Notes: generated by a model from the letters alone, not told the origin. Numbered from the stretch's first letter, positions 18,328 through 27,972 are shown. The stretch: DNA of 64,000 nt from Reclinomonas americana ATCC 50394 (GCA_048213135.1 PS015010.1:62001-126000), one strand, 5' to 3'. Made by a program: numbers and translations.

Positions 18328-21300
18328 CTACGGCGCAGTTACTTCTACCCAGCGCCCATTGACACCGGCACTGATGCTGTTGTCGTACATGGCTTCGGCG
18401 AATGTGCCGGGCAGGAAATAGCGGCCGAGATAAGCGGCGTTGAGCTGTACATAATAAGTAACGCTTTCTCCGGCGCTTATGTTGAAGTAGGTGTATACCC
18501 GGTCGTCGCGGATGTCCTGGTAGGTGGAGGAAGAGGACTTGAAAGCGCCTTCACCATCAAACATACGGGCATTGAGTATCTCCCATCCGCTTGGGAATAT
18601 CTGTGACAAAGCCATCTGCGAATAATAACCGCGTTTACCCGGGTTCGTTAGTGTTACTTTAGCGACGAAATCACTGCCCTGTGCCAGTTTGCTGATGTCG
18701 ACAGGACTGCCATTGGCATTGATATAACTTACTGTCATACCCAGTGTGCCCGGGTTATTGTGCACACTGAGGCTATCCCCGGCAAGAGGCTGTCCCTGCG
18801 TAACAAGCCTTACGTACAATGTATTACTGCCTTTATTGGTGATGACCACGTTGCTGCCGTTACTGCTGGTAAATACCACCGGCATTTGTTTCAGGTAAGT
18901 GGCGGTTACGATGTCGGTTGATTTGCCACCGATATTGCTGTTGGCCATGATCTTGGCACCGCTGGGGTTCTTACCGCAGTATTTGGCTATCGCTATTAAC
19001 GCGTAGGCGGTGGTTTGCGTACTGTACCAGCTCTCCTGAGACAGTTGCGCTGCTATACTGGTGAGCAGTTCTGCCGCTTTGTTGCGTTTACCCATTAGCG
19101 TTAGTGTCTCCAGCACCATGGCCTGGTCACGCAGGCTGGAGCCGAAAGTGATGCCCGGGGATGGCCGCTGATCGAAAGTGGCGGGGAGGCCGTTGATTAG
19201 ATTAACGGCGGTATTGGCTTGCCCCGCTAACTGGTAAGTAGCCGCGAGCCGCCATTTGGCTTCAGGTGATATGTATTTGAATTCTTTTAAACGGTTCATA
19301 GCGCCAAGTTCAGGCGACTTCAGCAAAGCCAGTGTATACAAACGGTACGACTGTGTAAGGTCACCCCCATAGAAATTGGTAGTGGAAGGCACCCAGCTGT
19401 TGGCTTTGCCGCGCTGGAAATTCTTGAACTGCTGCATCATGTAATCACTTACCGTATAACCGGCTGCCTGCGCTTCGGCGAGGAAGTGACCGGCATAGTT
19501 GGTGCCCCATTCATCAGATTCATTCAAACCCGGCCAGTAACTGAAACCGCCGTCGGGCCGCTGGAAGTTCTGCAGTTTGGCGATGGCAGCCCGAATGTTG
19601 CGGTCCACCTGCGCTTTGCGGGCTTCGTCAAGATCGGTGAGCTGGTTCAGCACCAGTTGCGGGAACACGGAAGAGCAGGTTTGCTCAATACAACCATGCG
19701 GGTACTGGATAAGGTAGTTCAGCCGTTTCTGTAAATTCATTGATGGGATGCTGGATATTTCCACCATGGCGGAACTGTTGGCAGGCACGCCAATGGGAGC
19801 TGCGGTGGTACGCCATTGTTGCCCGGGCGCCAGTACCATTTCCGTTACGGAGGTTACCGGCGGGTTGGGATTGCGGATGTCCAGTTCCACTTCATAATCG
19901 GCTTTTTCAGAGCCGCTGCTGGCCAATATTTTTACTTTGCCAATGCCTGTGGCAGGTTTTACCCTTACATCAAAATACACCATGGTTTCGCCGGGTTGCG
20001 CAAAGTTCACCTGCTGGGTACTGCTGCCCACCACTTCCAGGAAGGGGTTCGACTGCAGGGATACTTTTACATTCTTCACATTGTTCTCCATGGCGAACAC
20101 GGTTACGGGGAGTTTGATCGTTTCCGTTGGACCGAGCACCCTCGGTACAGTAGCGAGGAGCATCAGCGGCTTTTTAACCGCAACGGCTTTCTCTGTAAAA
20201 CCATAACTGCCTTCGTGTGCGGCTACCACCATGGCCCTTACGGAACCGATATAGGACGGCAGTGTGAAGGATTGTTTCTGTGTTTGTCCTTTATTGAGGT
20301 GGAAAGGCCCGAGGTATTTTACAACGGGTTTAAAACGGTTGGCGGTTTTTTGTTTTACCGGTCCGGCTTCGGCATCACCACCAATGGTGAGTATGCGTTC
20401 CAGGTCGCCGCCCCACGCACCGATCACGTAATCGAACATATCGAAACTTTTCACACCCAGTGCTTCGCGTGCATAGAAGGCGTCGTAAGGGTTGGGTGTT
20501 TTGAAACGCGTCAGGTCAAGCAGGCCTTCATCCACAATAGCTACGCAGTACGTCATTTCCTTACCCTGCTGTTCACTAACGGTAAAGGATACGTTCTGTT
20601 CGGGCCGTATGCTCGACGCCATATTGAGTACAGGGTTGAGCCTGGTATTTTTGTCTTCTATAAATAAAGGGATGGAACCGTACATGCGAATGGGCAGGTC
20701 GTTGATTGTTTGCGCATGTGGCTGCATTAAACTTACCGTCGCGTAAATATTGGGTGCCATGCCGGTTTCGGCTTTGAACTTCACGAGGGTCTGTCCCTGC
20801 TTGGTTTCCTGCCAGAAGGAGCGGATCACTTTGCTGCCCGATTCCAGGCTTACCAGCACACGTCCGCCGCTGCTGCTGGGTATGGTAAGTGTTACTTCTT
20901 CGCCTACATTGTATTTTTCTTTGGAAGAAGTGAAAGACAGCATGGAAGCGGCTGTCTGGTCATCACCACCGCCACGGCTCTGCCAGCCGGGTTCATCGAT
21001 ATAGAAAATGGAACCGGAGGTATGACCGCTCTTCAGGTCTTTTACTAAAATGAGGTAACGGCCCCATTCGGATTCTGAAGTACCAAACTGCCACTGTCCG
21101 CGACCGTTAGTAAGGTGTACGGTTTCTTTTTTAAGGAGTTTGTTGTATTCGTCCTGTGTGAAATTGCTGAGGCTGCCGCCGTTATTGTCCCACCACCAGC
21201 GCCATTGTATGCGGTAGAATTGCACTTCCACGTCGTTGTTGCCGGCGATGAGGTTACCACGGCTGTCTACATTTACGAGTTGCACGGTATGGTTCTTTCC

Positions 21301-23931
21301 TGCCAGCAGGTAATCGAAAGGTTTTTCACCATCGGGGAGTTTGAGTCCGGCATAACTGGTATAGGGACTGTAGGGTATCGTCATGTTATCGATACTGAAG
21401 CTGCCGCCGGGTTCAAACACTTTTACCATCAGGTTGGCGCTGAGCATACCGGGAGCGCTTTCGTCTATCTCAAAATTGGTACGCAGCGCTGCATTGCCCT
21501 GTTCGTCGAGTGTGCCGTCGTAGATAGTTTTGCTCTGCGTGGTATAACTGGCGGTTGGGTTGTCAAAATCAAAGCCTGCGAATTTGGGGAAACTGGTCTT
21601 GCGGGCATACAGGCTGGCGTCGATCTTCGCTTTCAGGTTTTTGCCCAATGCGCCAAAAAGCCAGCGGGCATTGATGTTGCCGGTGGCGGTACTGCCAGCG
21701 CCGAGTACGGCATCCTTACCAAAATCAACATTGATCTTAAGCCGGTTGGGCATAACCGTTTCCACTTTAATACGTTTCTCAAAACTGGCACCACCCACTT
21801 TTACACGGGCCAGCCAGTTGCCGGTAGGTGAGGAGGCATCGGTATTCGTTTTGAAAAGATAGAAGCCATCCATGCCCTCAGTCTGTACCATGTGTTTGTA
21901 CAACTGTCCCTGTGGAGTGAACAGGCTGAATTCAACAGGATGGTCTTTGGGCAGTTTGCCTTCTTTATCTTCCACGATAAAGTTGAGGTACATGGTATCG
22001 CCGGGACGCCATACACCGCGTTCGCCAAAGAGGAATCCTTTGATGCCGTTCTTCACTTCTTCGCCGCCTACGTCGAAACGGCTGATGGGTAAGGAACTGC
22101 CATCATCGAGTTTGAGGTATCCCCTTTCAGCACCTTTTTTGGCTACGAGCAGGTAAGGCTTGCGTTTGCAGTCGATTGTTGCGAAACCATCACCGCTGCT
22201 TTTGCCTTTGCTTACTACGGTTTGCTGGTAATCGAGTATCTCCAGGTCCACATCGCCCATGGGTTCGGTGGTGAGGATGTTACTAACGGCAACGGTCAGA
22301 CTATTATCGTTACCTCGTTTCGCGGTGAGGCCGATATTGCTGGCCAGGATATTCCGGGTGGCCCAGCGGTCCTTGTTGTAATAGGATTTACTGGTGGGGT
22401 CATCCCTTCTTTCCCAGTTGTACCCGTAGGGGTAGTAATTGTCGTAACGCTCCCAGAAGGCGTCGTCATCGTCAATGCCATTTCTGCCATAATAGTCTTC
22501 GTATCCTTCGTCGCTGCTTTCTTCGTTGTCAGCAGCGGCTTTTGACGCGGTGTCTGCAGAATGGTAGAGTGAATATTCCGGGCGGAAACCGATGGTGACG
22601 CGGTAAATGGCGCCGGGCTCGGTTTTCAGGAATTTGTCGATGTCTAGGGAGAAGCGTTGTTTCTTATGCAGGTCCATCGTTTTATCATCGTCGAGCCGCA
22701 GTGTTTTTTGTACGATGGGCTTGGCTACCCGCCTGAGTTCGCTGCTGCCGCCGAGGTCATTTTCCTGCAGGAACTGTGGTACGTTATTCTCAAATATTTT
22801 GATGATGCTGATGTCTACCGCGTTGAGGTTAATGGCGTCGAAGGGCAGTACCAGCCTGCCGCTGTTGGGCAGTATATTGCCTTTGCCGTGGATCTTCACG
22901 GAAGGCATGCGGTTTTCGAAAAATACATTGGAAGTAAAACCTTTGTCGAGTACATCGTTCCAGGAATTCTTAATACCGGAGTTGACGTACATCGTGTAAT
23001 TGCCGTCGAGTTTGCCACCGGCAAATACTTTTACCTCGCTGCCGTTGATGCTGTAGGAAATATCCGACTGGTTGCTTACGGTAATAAGACCGGTAAGGTC
23101 CTGCCCGATGGCGATGGGGTCGCTGAATTGCACGGAAGCATATTGCTGCGCTTCGTTTACCGCCATTACATTCAGTACTTTGAAATCGCCTGCGGCGGGT
23201 ACGGCCACCTGTTGTTCGCCTTTTACGTCCATGCCGGCGGGGCTGCCGTTCCAGCTCAGGCTGAGGTTAGCTGCGTTGCTGCCACGGTCAATGTTGTCTA
23301 CAGTAAAGCTGTGTGTTTTGCCGGCATCATTGTGCTGCCAGGTTATTTTCAGGTCTTTGTTATTGAGGGAGGCTTTCAACACTTTTTCTATATCGGCTCC
23401 CTTTTCTATATCGGCGGTCACTACATCACCGCCCAGTGTCATTTTGTTTTTGGTGCCGCTGCTGCGGAGACCATAATCCGTTACTTTAAAAGAAGGTTTC
23501 ACCGTTTTGAGGCTGAACCGGAAATTACTGTATTTGCCGGGTACCTTGGTCACTTTACCCAATTTAAAACTGACTTCATACAACTGGTCGGTTTTCAGTT
23601 GTGATTCGGGTTTGAATTCAATGGTCCTCGCGTCGAGCCAGGTGGCTTTACCGCTTACAGATGGCGAGAAGGAGAAAAGTTTTTCTTTTACTTCCTCACC
23701 CAGAGAATGGGTTGTGGCGGCGTCGCCTGCCAGCTGAATGCGGATGCTGCTGGTTTTGGAAACGGTGCCTGTCGTATAGGCGTCGATGAACTGGCTGAAA
23801 GCGGGATCAACGTCGATCCATTTTTCTTTTTTGTTGCAGGAGGCAAAGGCCAGGAGGACGGATGCAAGCATAAGGGTCCTGAAAAAAGTTGCCTTGAACT
23901 TTTCAGTACCTGGAACACGGTCGGGGTCCAT
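18328..23931 (-). CDS. Alpha-2-macroglobulin lipoprotein (YfhM-like, 1867 aa)
   Basis: The protein starts MDPDRVPGTEKFKATFFRTLMLASVLLAFASC, a lipoprotein signal with the lipobox cysteine at 32. The N-terminal MG domains are followed by an MG2-like segment (LFGERGVWRPGDTMYLNFIVED) near 640, then the thioester motif PHGCIEQTCSSVFPQ near 1413 with CxEQ intact. The toroid domain follows. Residues about 470-510 are acidic and tyrosine-rich. In bacteria this A2M class is co-inherited with PBP1C and is thought to trap proteases that breach the outer membrane while PBP1C repairs the wall. Here pbpC is the next gene, separated by a terminator. The role is inferred from the family. Confidence 0.94.
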   Translation of the reverse strand: MDPDRVPGTEKFKATFFRTLMLASVLLAFASCNKKEKWIDVDPAFSQFIDAYTTGTVSKTSSIRIQLAGDAATTHSLGEEVKEKLFSFSPSVSGKATWLDARTIEFKPESQLKTDQLYEVSFKLGKVTKVPGKYSNFRFSLKTVKPSFKVTDYGLRSSGTKNKMTLGGDVVTADIEKGADIEKVLKASLNNKDLKITWQHNDAGKTHSFTVDNIDRGSNAANLSLSWNGSPAGMDVKGEQQVAVPAAGDFKVLNVMAVNEAQQYASVQFSDPIAIGQDLTGLITVSNQSDISYSINGSEVKVFAGGKLDGNYTMYVNSGIKNSWNDVLDKGFTSNVFFENRMPSVKIHGKGNILPNSGRLVLPFDAINLNAVDISIIKIFENNVPQFLQENDLGGSSELRRVAKPIVQKTLRLDDDKTMDLHKKQRFSLDIDKFLKTEPGAIYRVTIGFRPEYSLYHSADTASKAAADNEESSDEGYEDYYGRNGIDDDDAFWERYDNYYPYGYNWERRDDPTSKSYYNKDRWATRNILASNIGLTAKRGNDNSLTVAVSNILTTEPMGDVDLEILDYQQTVVSKGKSSGDGFATIDCKRKPYLLVAKKGAERGYLKLDDGSSLPISRFDVGGEEVKNGIKGFLFGERGVWRPGDTMYLNFIVEDKEGKLPKDHPVEFSLFTPQGQLYKHMVQTEGMDGFYLFKTNTDASSPTGNWLARVKVGGASFEKRIKVETVMPNRLKINVDFGKDAVLGAGSTATGNINARWLFGALGKNLKAKIDASLYARKTSFPKFAGFDFDNPTASYTTQSKTIYDGTLDEQGNAALRTNFEIDESAPGMLSANLMVKVFEPGGSFSIDNMTIPYSPYTSYAGLKLPDGEKPFDYLLAGKNHTVQLVNVDSRGNLIAGNNDVEVQFYRIQWRWWWDNNGGSLSNFTQDEYNKLLKKETVHLTNGRGQWQFGTSESEWGRYLILVKDLKSGHTSGSIFYIDEPGWQSRGGGDDQTAASMLSFTSSKEKYNVGEEVTLTIPSSSGGRVLVSLESGSKVIRSFWQETKQGQTLVKFKAETGMAPNIYATVSLMQPHAQTINDLPIRMYGSIPLFIEDKNTRLNPVLNMASSIRPEQNVSFTVSEQQGKEMTYCVAIVDEGLLDLTRFKTPNPYDAFYAREALGVKSFDMFDYVIGAWGGDLERILTIGGDAEAGPVKQKTANRFKPVVKYLGPFHLNKGQTQKQSFTLPSYIGSVRAMVVAAHEGSYGFTEKAVAVKKPLMLLATVPRVLGPTETIKLPVTVFAMENNVKNVKVSLQSNPFLEVVGSSTQQVNFAQPGETMVYFDVRVKPATGIGKVKILASSGSEKADYEVELDIRNPNPPVTSVTEMVLAPGQQWRTTAAPIGVPANSSAMVEISSIPSMNLQKRLNYLIQYPHGCIEQTCSSVFPQLVLNQLTDLDEARKAQVDRNIRAAIAKLQNFQRPDGGFSYWPGLNESDEWGTNYAGHFLAEAQAAGYTVSDYMMQQFKNFQRGKANSWVPSTTNFYGGDLTQSYRLYTLALLKSPELGAMNRLKEFKYISPEAKWRLAATYQLAGQANTAVNLINGLPATFDQRPSPGITFGSSLRDQAMVLETLTLMGKRNKAAELLTSIAAQLSQESWYSTQTTAYALIAIAKYCGKNPSGAKIMANSNIGGKSTDIVTATYLKQMPVVFTSSNGSNVVITNKGSNTLYVRLVTQGQPLAGDSLSVHNNPGTLGMTVSYINANGSPVDISKLAQGSDFVAKVTLTNPGKRGYYSQMALSQIFPSGWEILNARMFDGEGAFKSSSSTYQDIRDDRVYTYFNISAGESVTYYVQLNAAYLGRYFLPGTFAEAMYDNSISAGVNGRWVEVTAP

Positions 23932-24057
23932 AATGTTGATGTATTTTTTTTGTTCAGCACAACCAGGACGATCGCACTGTTGTTGTTTTGATACAGTAAA
24001 TGTTGTAAGATTTTTTGATATCTACAAGAAGAAGGGGTAAGATTTCCTGTTAAAAAT

Positions 24058-24160
24058 GTGAAAATATGCAAATGCGGGAATGAGCCAATGAGCGAATAAG
24101 AAAGCAGGCTCCCATTACCCGGAGCATTGTCACATTACCGGATCGTCAAATCATCACACT
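24058..24160. repeat. Degenerate octanucleotide arrays at the 3' end of lysA
   Basis: Two runs of 8-bp units are visible. The first, 24055-24102, has units such as ATATGCAA, ATGAGCCA and ATGAGCGA. The second, about 24128-24160, has units such as CGTCAAAT and CATCACAC and ends 2 bases before the lysA stop codon (24163-24165, minus strand). The rest of the 231-base spacer upstream of the A2M lipoprotein gene is AT-rich with no clear gene. Confidence 0.55.
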
Positions 24161-24162
24161 GG

Positions 24163-25371
24163 TTAAATTACCTGGTTCTTCAACAAATCTTCAAACGTAT
24201 CGCGGCGGCGGATGAGCGCAGCTTTGCCGTCCTTTACCAGTACCTCGGCTGGTTTGAGGCGGGAGTTGAAGTTGGAGGACATCTCGAAACCGTAGGCACC
24301 GGCATTGTAAAAGACAAGGTAGTCGCCTTCCCTTACTTCGCTGATCTTGCGGTCCCAGGCAAAAGTGTCGGTTTCGCAGATATTGCCCACTACCGTATAA
24401 ATGCGTTCGGCGCCGTTGCCGTTGCTGATGTTCTCGATATGGTGGTAGGCTTCGTACATCATGGGGCGGATGAGATGGTTGAAACCACTGTTTACCCCGG
24501 CGAACACCGTTGCAGGGGTTTGTTTCACCACGTTGGCCTTTACCACGAAATAACCGCACTGGCTTACCAGGTATTTGCCCGGTTCAAACCATACCTGCAG
24601 TTTTTTGCCGCTTTCTTTTTCAAAAGCTTCAAAAGAGCGGGCTACTTTTTCGCCGAGCGACTCTACGTCGGTCTCAGGATCAGCGGGCTGGTAAGGCACT
24701 TTAAAACCGCTGCCCAGGTCAACATATTTCAGGTTGGGGAAATGTGTGGCCATGCTGAACATTACTTCCAGCCCTTCCAGGAACACATTCACGTCTTTGA
24801 TCTCGCTGCCGGTATGCATATGAATACCTTCCACATTGAGGTTGGTGGTCTTTACGATCCTTTCGATATGACGCATCTGGTGAATGGAGATGCCAAATTT
24901 ACTGTCCACATGCCCGGTCGATATTTTGAAATTACCACCGGCCATAATGTGCGGGTTCAGGCGGATGCAAACCGGGTAGCTGTTGCCAAAACGGTTGCCG
25001 AACTGCTCGAGCAGGGAAATGTTATCGATGTTGATGTGTACGCCCAGTTCCTTTACTTGCAGGATCTCTTCAAAATCGACACAGTTGGGTGTATATAAGA
25101 TGTTGCCGGGCTGGAAACCCGCCATGAGGCCGAGCTTTACCTCGTTGATGCTTACGCAGTCGAGGGAAGCGCCCAGTTCATTGATGTAACGGAGTATGTT
25201 CACATTGGTCAGGGCCTTGCAGGCATAGAAGAAACGCGTATCGGTCTTAGAGAAAGCTTTGTGCAGTTTCTGGTATTGTTCAGCTATGCGTTCCGCGTGG
25301 TAAATATAAACTGGTGTGCCGTATTCGTTGGCGATGGCAACCAGTTGTTCTCCTGACAATGTTTGGGACAT
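24163..25371 (-). CDS. lysA: Diaminopimelate decarboxylase
   Basis: The 402 residues match the PLP-dependent alanine-racemase-fold decarboxylases that make L-lysine from meso-diaminopimelate. Lys52 in RFFYACKALTN should bind PLP. HMHTGSEI, VDLGSGFKVPY (phosphate-binding region), WFEPGKYLVSQCG and the active-site cysteine in GNICETDTFAWDR are all present. Related carboxynorspermidine decarboxylases are shorter and lack parts of this pattern. mrp follows the same direction upstream with a 46-base spacer. Confidence 0.93.
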   Translation of the reverse strand: MSQTLSGEQLVAIANEYGTPVYIYHAERIAEQYQKLHKAFSKTDTRFFYACKALTNVNILRYINELGASLDCVSINEVKLGLMAGFQPGNILYTPNCVDFEEILQVKELGVHINIDNISLLEQFGNRFGNSYPVCIRLNPHIMAGGNFKISTGHVDSKFGISIHQMRHIERIVKTTNLNVEGIHMHTGSEIKDVNVFLEGLEVMFSMATHFPNLKYVDLGSGFKVPYQPADPETDVESLGEKVARSFEAFEKESGKKLQVWFEPGKYLVSQCGYFVVKANVVKQTPATVFAGVNSGFNHLIRPMMYEAYHHIENISNGNGAERIYTVVGNICETDTFAWDRKISEVREGDYLVFYNAGAYGFEMSSNFNSRLKPAEVLVKDGKAALIRRRDTFEDLLKNQVI

Positions 25372-25417
25372 AAATGATCCTGTATTTTATTTTTTTATTC
25401 GTGTATTACGGTAATGA

Positions 25418-26512
25418 TTATACGAAAACTTCCTGTATTTCCGTGGGTACGAGATTGGCGTTGCGCATAGCGATACCTCTTGCGGCATTACCGGCGAACT
25501 CTGTAAACGCTTTTTTGCTGATCTCGTCCGCGCTGACCATGGCCGGTACACCGGTGTCGCCACCTTCGCGGATGCTTTGCACGAGCGGGATCTGCCCCAG
25601 GAAAGGAATATCAAATTCGCTGGCCAGGTTCTTCCCGCCGTCCTTTCCAAAAATATAATATTTATTGCCGGGCAATTCTTCCGGGGTAAAATAACTCATA
25701 TTCTCCACCAGTCCTATCACAGGTACTTTGAGCTGGGCCTGCCCGAACATGGCGATGCCTTTTTTAGCGTCGGCCAGGGCTACTGTTTGAGGAGTGGTTA
25801 CAACGATGACACCGGTAACAGGCACGGTCTGTACCATGGTCAGGTGTATATCGCCGGTACCGGGCGGCATATCGATCACCAGGTAATCGAGTTCGCCCCA
25901 GTCCACTTCGCTCACAAACTGGCGGATGGCACTGCTTACCATCGGTCCGCGCCAAACAACGGCCTGTTTTTCATCGATCAGCAGACCAATGCTCATCATT
26001 TTAATGCCGAATTTTTCAATAGGAACGATCATGCCTTTTCCGTCCACATCCTTCATCATCGGACGTTCGCCGCGAACACCAAACATAATGTGCTGGCTTG
26101 GTCCGTATATGTCAGCGTCCATCAGTCCTACAGAAGCACCACCCTGCGCCAGTGCCAGTGCCAGGTTGGCCGATACGGTACTTTTTCCCACGCCTCCTTT
26201 GCCACTCACCACTGCGATAATATTTTTTACACCACCAAGTACCTGTTTACCGTCTTTACGGTTGCTGCTGGTATTGCTGGTAAAATTCACTTTTACCACG
26301 GCATCTTTGTTCACCAGCAGTTTAACGGCATTGATGCAGGCGTTCATGATCATATCTTTCAGCGGGCAGGCGGGAGTGGTCAGTACCACGGTGAAAGACA
26401 CATGATTACCGTCGATAACAATGTCTTTTACCATATTCAGCGTTACCAGGTCTTGCCCCAGATCGGGTTCCTGTACATTACTCAGCGCCTTTAAAATATC
26501 CTCTTGGGTCAT
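25418..26512 (-). CDS. mrp: Mrp/NBP35-family iron-sulfur carrier ATPase
   Basis: The 364 residues comprise an N-terminal MIP18-like (DUF59) domain (1-85, MTQEDILKALSNVQEPDLGQDLV) and a deviant Walker A P-loop SGKGGVGKST near 104. The Mrp signature is YLVIDMPPGTGDIHLT. The protein should carry Fe-S clusters to apo-proteins. The usual C-terminal CxxC after ENMSYF is replaced by TPEELPGNKYYIFG, so the cluster ligands seen in many Mrp proteins are missing; the same pattern seems common in this phylum. Operon with lysA is likely. Confidence 0.93.
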   Translation of the reverse strand: MTQEDILKALSNVQEPDLGQDLVTLNMVKDIVIDGNHVSFTVVLTTPACPLKDMIMNACINAVKLLVNKDAVVKVNFTSNTSSNRKDGKQVLGGVKNIIAVVSGKGGVGKSTVSANLALALAQGGASVGLMDADIYGPSQHIMFGVRGERPMMKDVDGKGMIVPIEKFGIKMMSIGLLIDEKQAVVWRGPMVSSAIRQFVSEVDWGELDYLVIDMPPGTGDIHLTMVQTVPVTGVIVVTTPQTVALADAKKGIAMFGQAQLKVPVIGLVENMSYFTPEELPGNKYYIFGKDGGKNLASEFDIPFLGQIPLVQSIREGGDTGVPAMVSADEISKKAFTEFAGNAARGIAMRNANLVPTEIQEVFV

Positions 26513-26614
26513 CGTTCAATTATTTGTTAAAAACAAGATGCAGCCGCAAAATTAAACATTGATGCCTTTACTTTGTTTATTAATTGAGGAATTCAGTGGT
26601 CCCCGGTATTTTGT

Positions 26615-26622
26615 TACTTTTG
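26615..26622 (+). promoter_or_regulatory. -7 promoter box upstream of the carboxypeptidase-like gene
   Basis: TACTTTTG is an exact match to the Bacteroidota -7 consensus, 50 bases before the start at 26672. A good -33 TTTG at the usual spacing is not visible. Confidence 0.4.
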
Positions 26623-26671
26623 CAGCGTATTCCTTCACATGATTATTCCCTGTAAACCATAAAGGGCAAAT

Positions 26672-27316
26672 ATGAAGTTAATTGTACGATACTTTTTTAT
26701 TGCTGTTCTTTTTACTATGCCTTCACTGGCGAAGGCCCAGTTTGAGAGCATCAGGGATTCCGTTGTACAATTGTACGGTATTGTGATGACGGCCGACAGC
26801 CTGAAAGGGCTGGAATCGGTAAGTGTGACGGTGAAAGGGCAGAACCGCGGTACCATTACCAACAATAAAGGCGTTTTCAGCATCGTGGTAATGAAGGGTG
26901 ATATGGTGGAGTTTACCAGCGTGGGTTACAAACCCAAACTGATCGAGATACCAAAAAACCTGGTGGGTAACCAGCACAGCGTTATACAGCTGATGGTGAA
27001 TGATACGGTATACCTGGCCGCCACCATTATTAAATCAAGACCTACCCGGGCCCAGTTTGAGCGTGACTTCGTGAACGCACAGGTGCCCGACGATTATATT
27101 GCCATTGCCCGGAAAAATAACGACGAAGCCACCCGGAAAACCCTCATCGCCACATTGCCTACCGACGGCCGTGAAGCCAGCAGCCAGTACCTGCGCCAGG
27201 CATCGGCCAAATCTTACTACGCCGGACAGGCCCCTCCCCAGAATATCTTTAACCCCTTTGCCTGGGCCGAATTCATCAAAGCATGGAAACGGGGAGATTA
27301 TAAAAGCAAAAAATAA
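26672..27316 (+). CDS. Secreted carboxypeptidase-regulatory-like domain protein
   Basis: The 214 residues begin with a signal peptide (MKLIVRYFFIAVLFTMPSLAKAQ). Residues about 34-105 (LYGIVMTADSLKGLESVSVTVKGQNRGTITNNKGVFSIVVMKGDMVEFTSVGYKP) form a carboxypeptidase-D regulatory-like beta-sandwich, the fold also found at the front of SusC/TonB receptors. The C-terminal 100 residues are charged, unusual and unassigned. It is not a TonB receptor, since there is no barrel. The role is unknown, probably envelope-associated. Confidence 0.85.
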   Translation: MKLIVRYFFIAVLFTMPSLAKAQFESIRDSVVQLYGIVMTADSLKGLESVSVTVKGQNRGTITNNKGVFSIVVMKGDMVEFTSVGYKPKLIEIPKNLVGNQHSVIQLMVNDTVYLAATIIKSRPTRAQFERDFVNAQVPDDYIAIARKNNDEATRKTLIATLPTDGREASSQYLRQASAKSYYAGQAPPQNIFNPFAWAEFIKAWKRGDYKSKK

Positions 27317-27371
27317 TCCTCTTTACAGCGAATGATCGGGGAATGACTGTTTTCGTGAACTTACTGCACGG

Positions 27372-27406
27372 TAATTCATAATTAGTAATTCGTAATTAGT
27401 AATTTC
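27372..27406. repeat. Heptanucleotide array, TAATTnn family
   Basis: Five uninterrupted 7-bp units (TAATTCA, TAATTAG, TAATTCG, TAATTAG, TAATTTC) lie between the carboxypeptidase-like gene and aroK. The same family occurs at 45715-45749, 45793-45820, 51099-51133 and 53033-53067. Confidence 0.75.
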
Positions 27407-27436
27407 ACCCCTCATTCATCACTCTAATTACTAAGC

Positions 27437-27952
27437 TTGTCAAAAGTTTTTCTCAACGGTTTCATGGGCAGTGGTAAAAGCCATTGGGGCAGGATATGGG
27501 CCGAAGCCTCCGGTCTTGATTTCTATGACCTGGATACAGAGATTGAAACAGCAGAAGGCCTCACCGTGGCAGATATCTTCGAAAAAAAAGGAGAGTCTTT
27601 CTTCCGGGAAAAAGAAAAGGAAATGCTGCGGAGTTTTGCGGGTAAAGACAATTTCATCCTTTCCTGTGGTGGCGGCACTCCCGGTTTAAACGACAATATG
27701 CATTGGATGAACGGGCAGGGTATTACGGTTTACCTGCAGGCTACACCTTCTTTTATTCTTGAAAAAGTGTCGGGGGAGATCAGTAAACGGCCGTTGCTGA
27801 AGCTGGCCAATCCCGCGGAATTACTTTTCTTCATTGAACAGAAATTAAAAGAACGGGAACCTTTTTATGCGGCAGCGAAAATGGTCCTCCCGGTGGAAGA
27901 GTTAAATGAAATGACCATTGACTATATTCTCAAGACCAATGGTAAATCGTAA
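27437..27952 (+). CDS. aroK: Shikimate kinase
   Basis: The 171 residues show the P-loop GFMGSGKS (8-15), the substrate-binding aspartate in FYDLDTEIE, the FFREKEKEML arginine and the CGGGTP loop. The enzyme phosphorylates shikimate in aromatic amino acid biosynthesis. The start is TTG at 27437; the only nearby ATG falls inside the P-loop and would remove its first beta strand, so TTG is the likely start. The gene stands alone between heptamer arrays. Confidence 0.93.
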   Translation: MSKVFLNGFMGSGKSHWGRIWAEASGLDFYDLDTEIETAEGLTVADIFEKKGESFFREKEKEMLRSFAGKDNFILSCGGGTPGLNDNMHWMNGQGITVYLQATPSFILEKVSGEISKRPLLKLANPAELLFFIEQKLKEREPFYAAAKMVLPVEELNEMTIDYILKTNGKS

Positions 27953-27972
27953 GCATAACCATCATACGGTTT
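27940..27972 (+). other. Inverted repeat spanning the aroK stop codon
   Basis: GGTAAATCGTA and TACGGTTTACC pair over 11 positions (one mismatch or wobble) around a 12-base loop, with the aroK stop codon in the left arm. There is no T-run, so it is not a classical terminator. It may protect or regulate the mRNA end. Confidence 0.4.
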
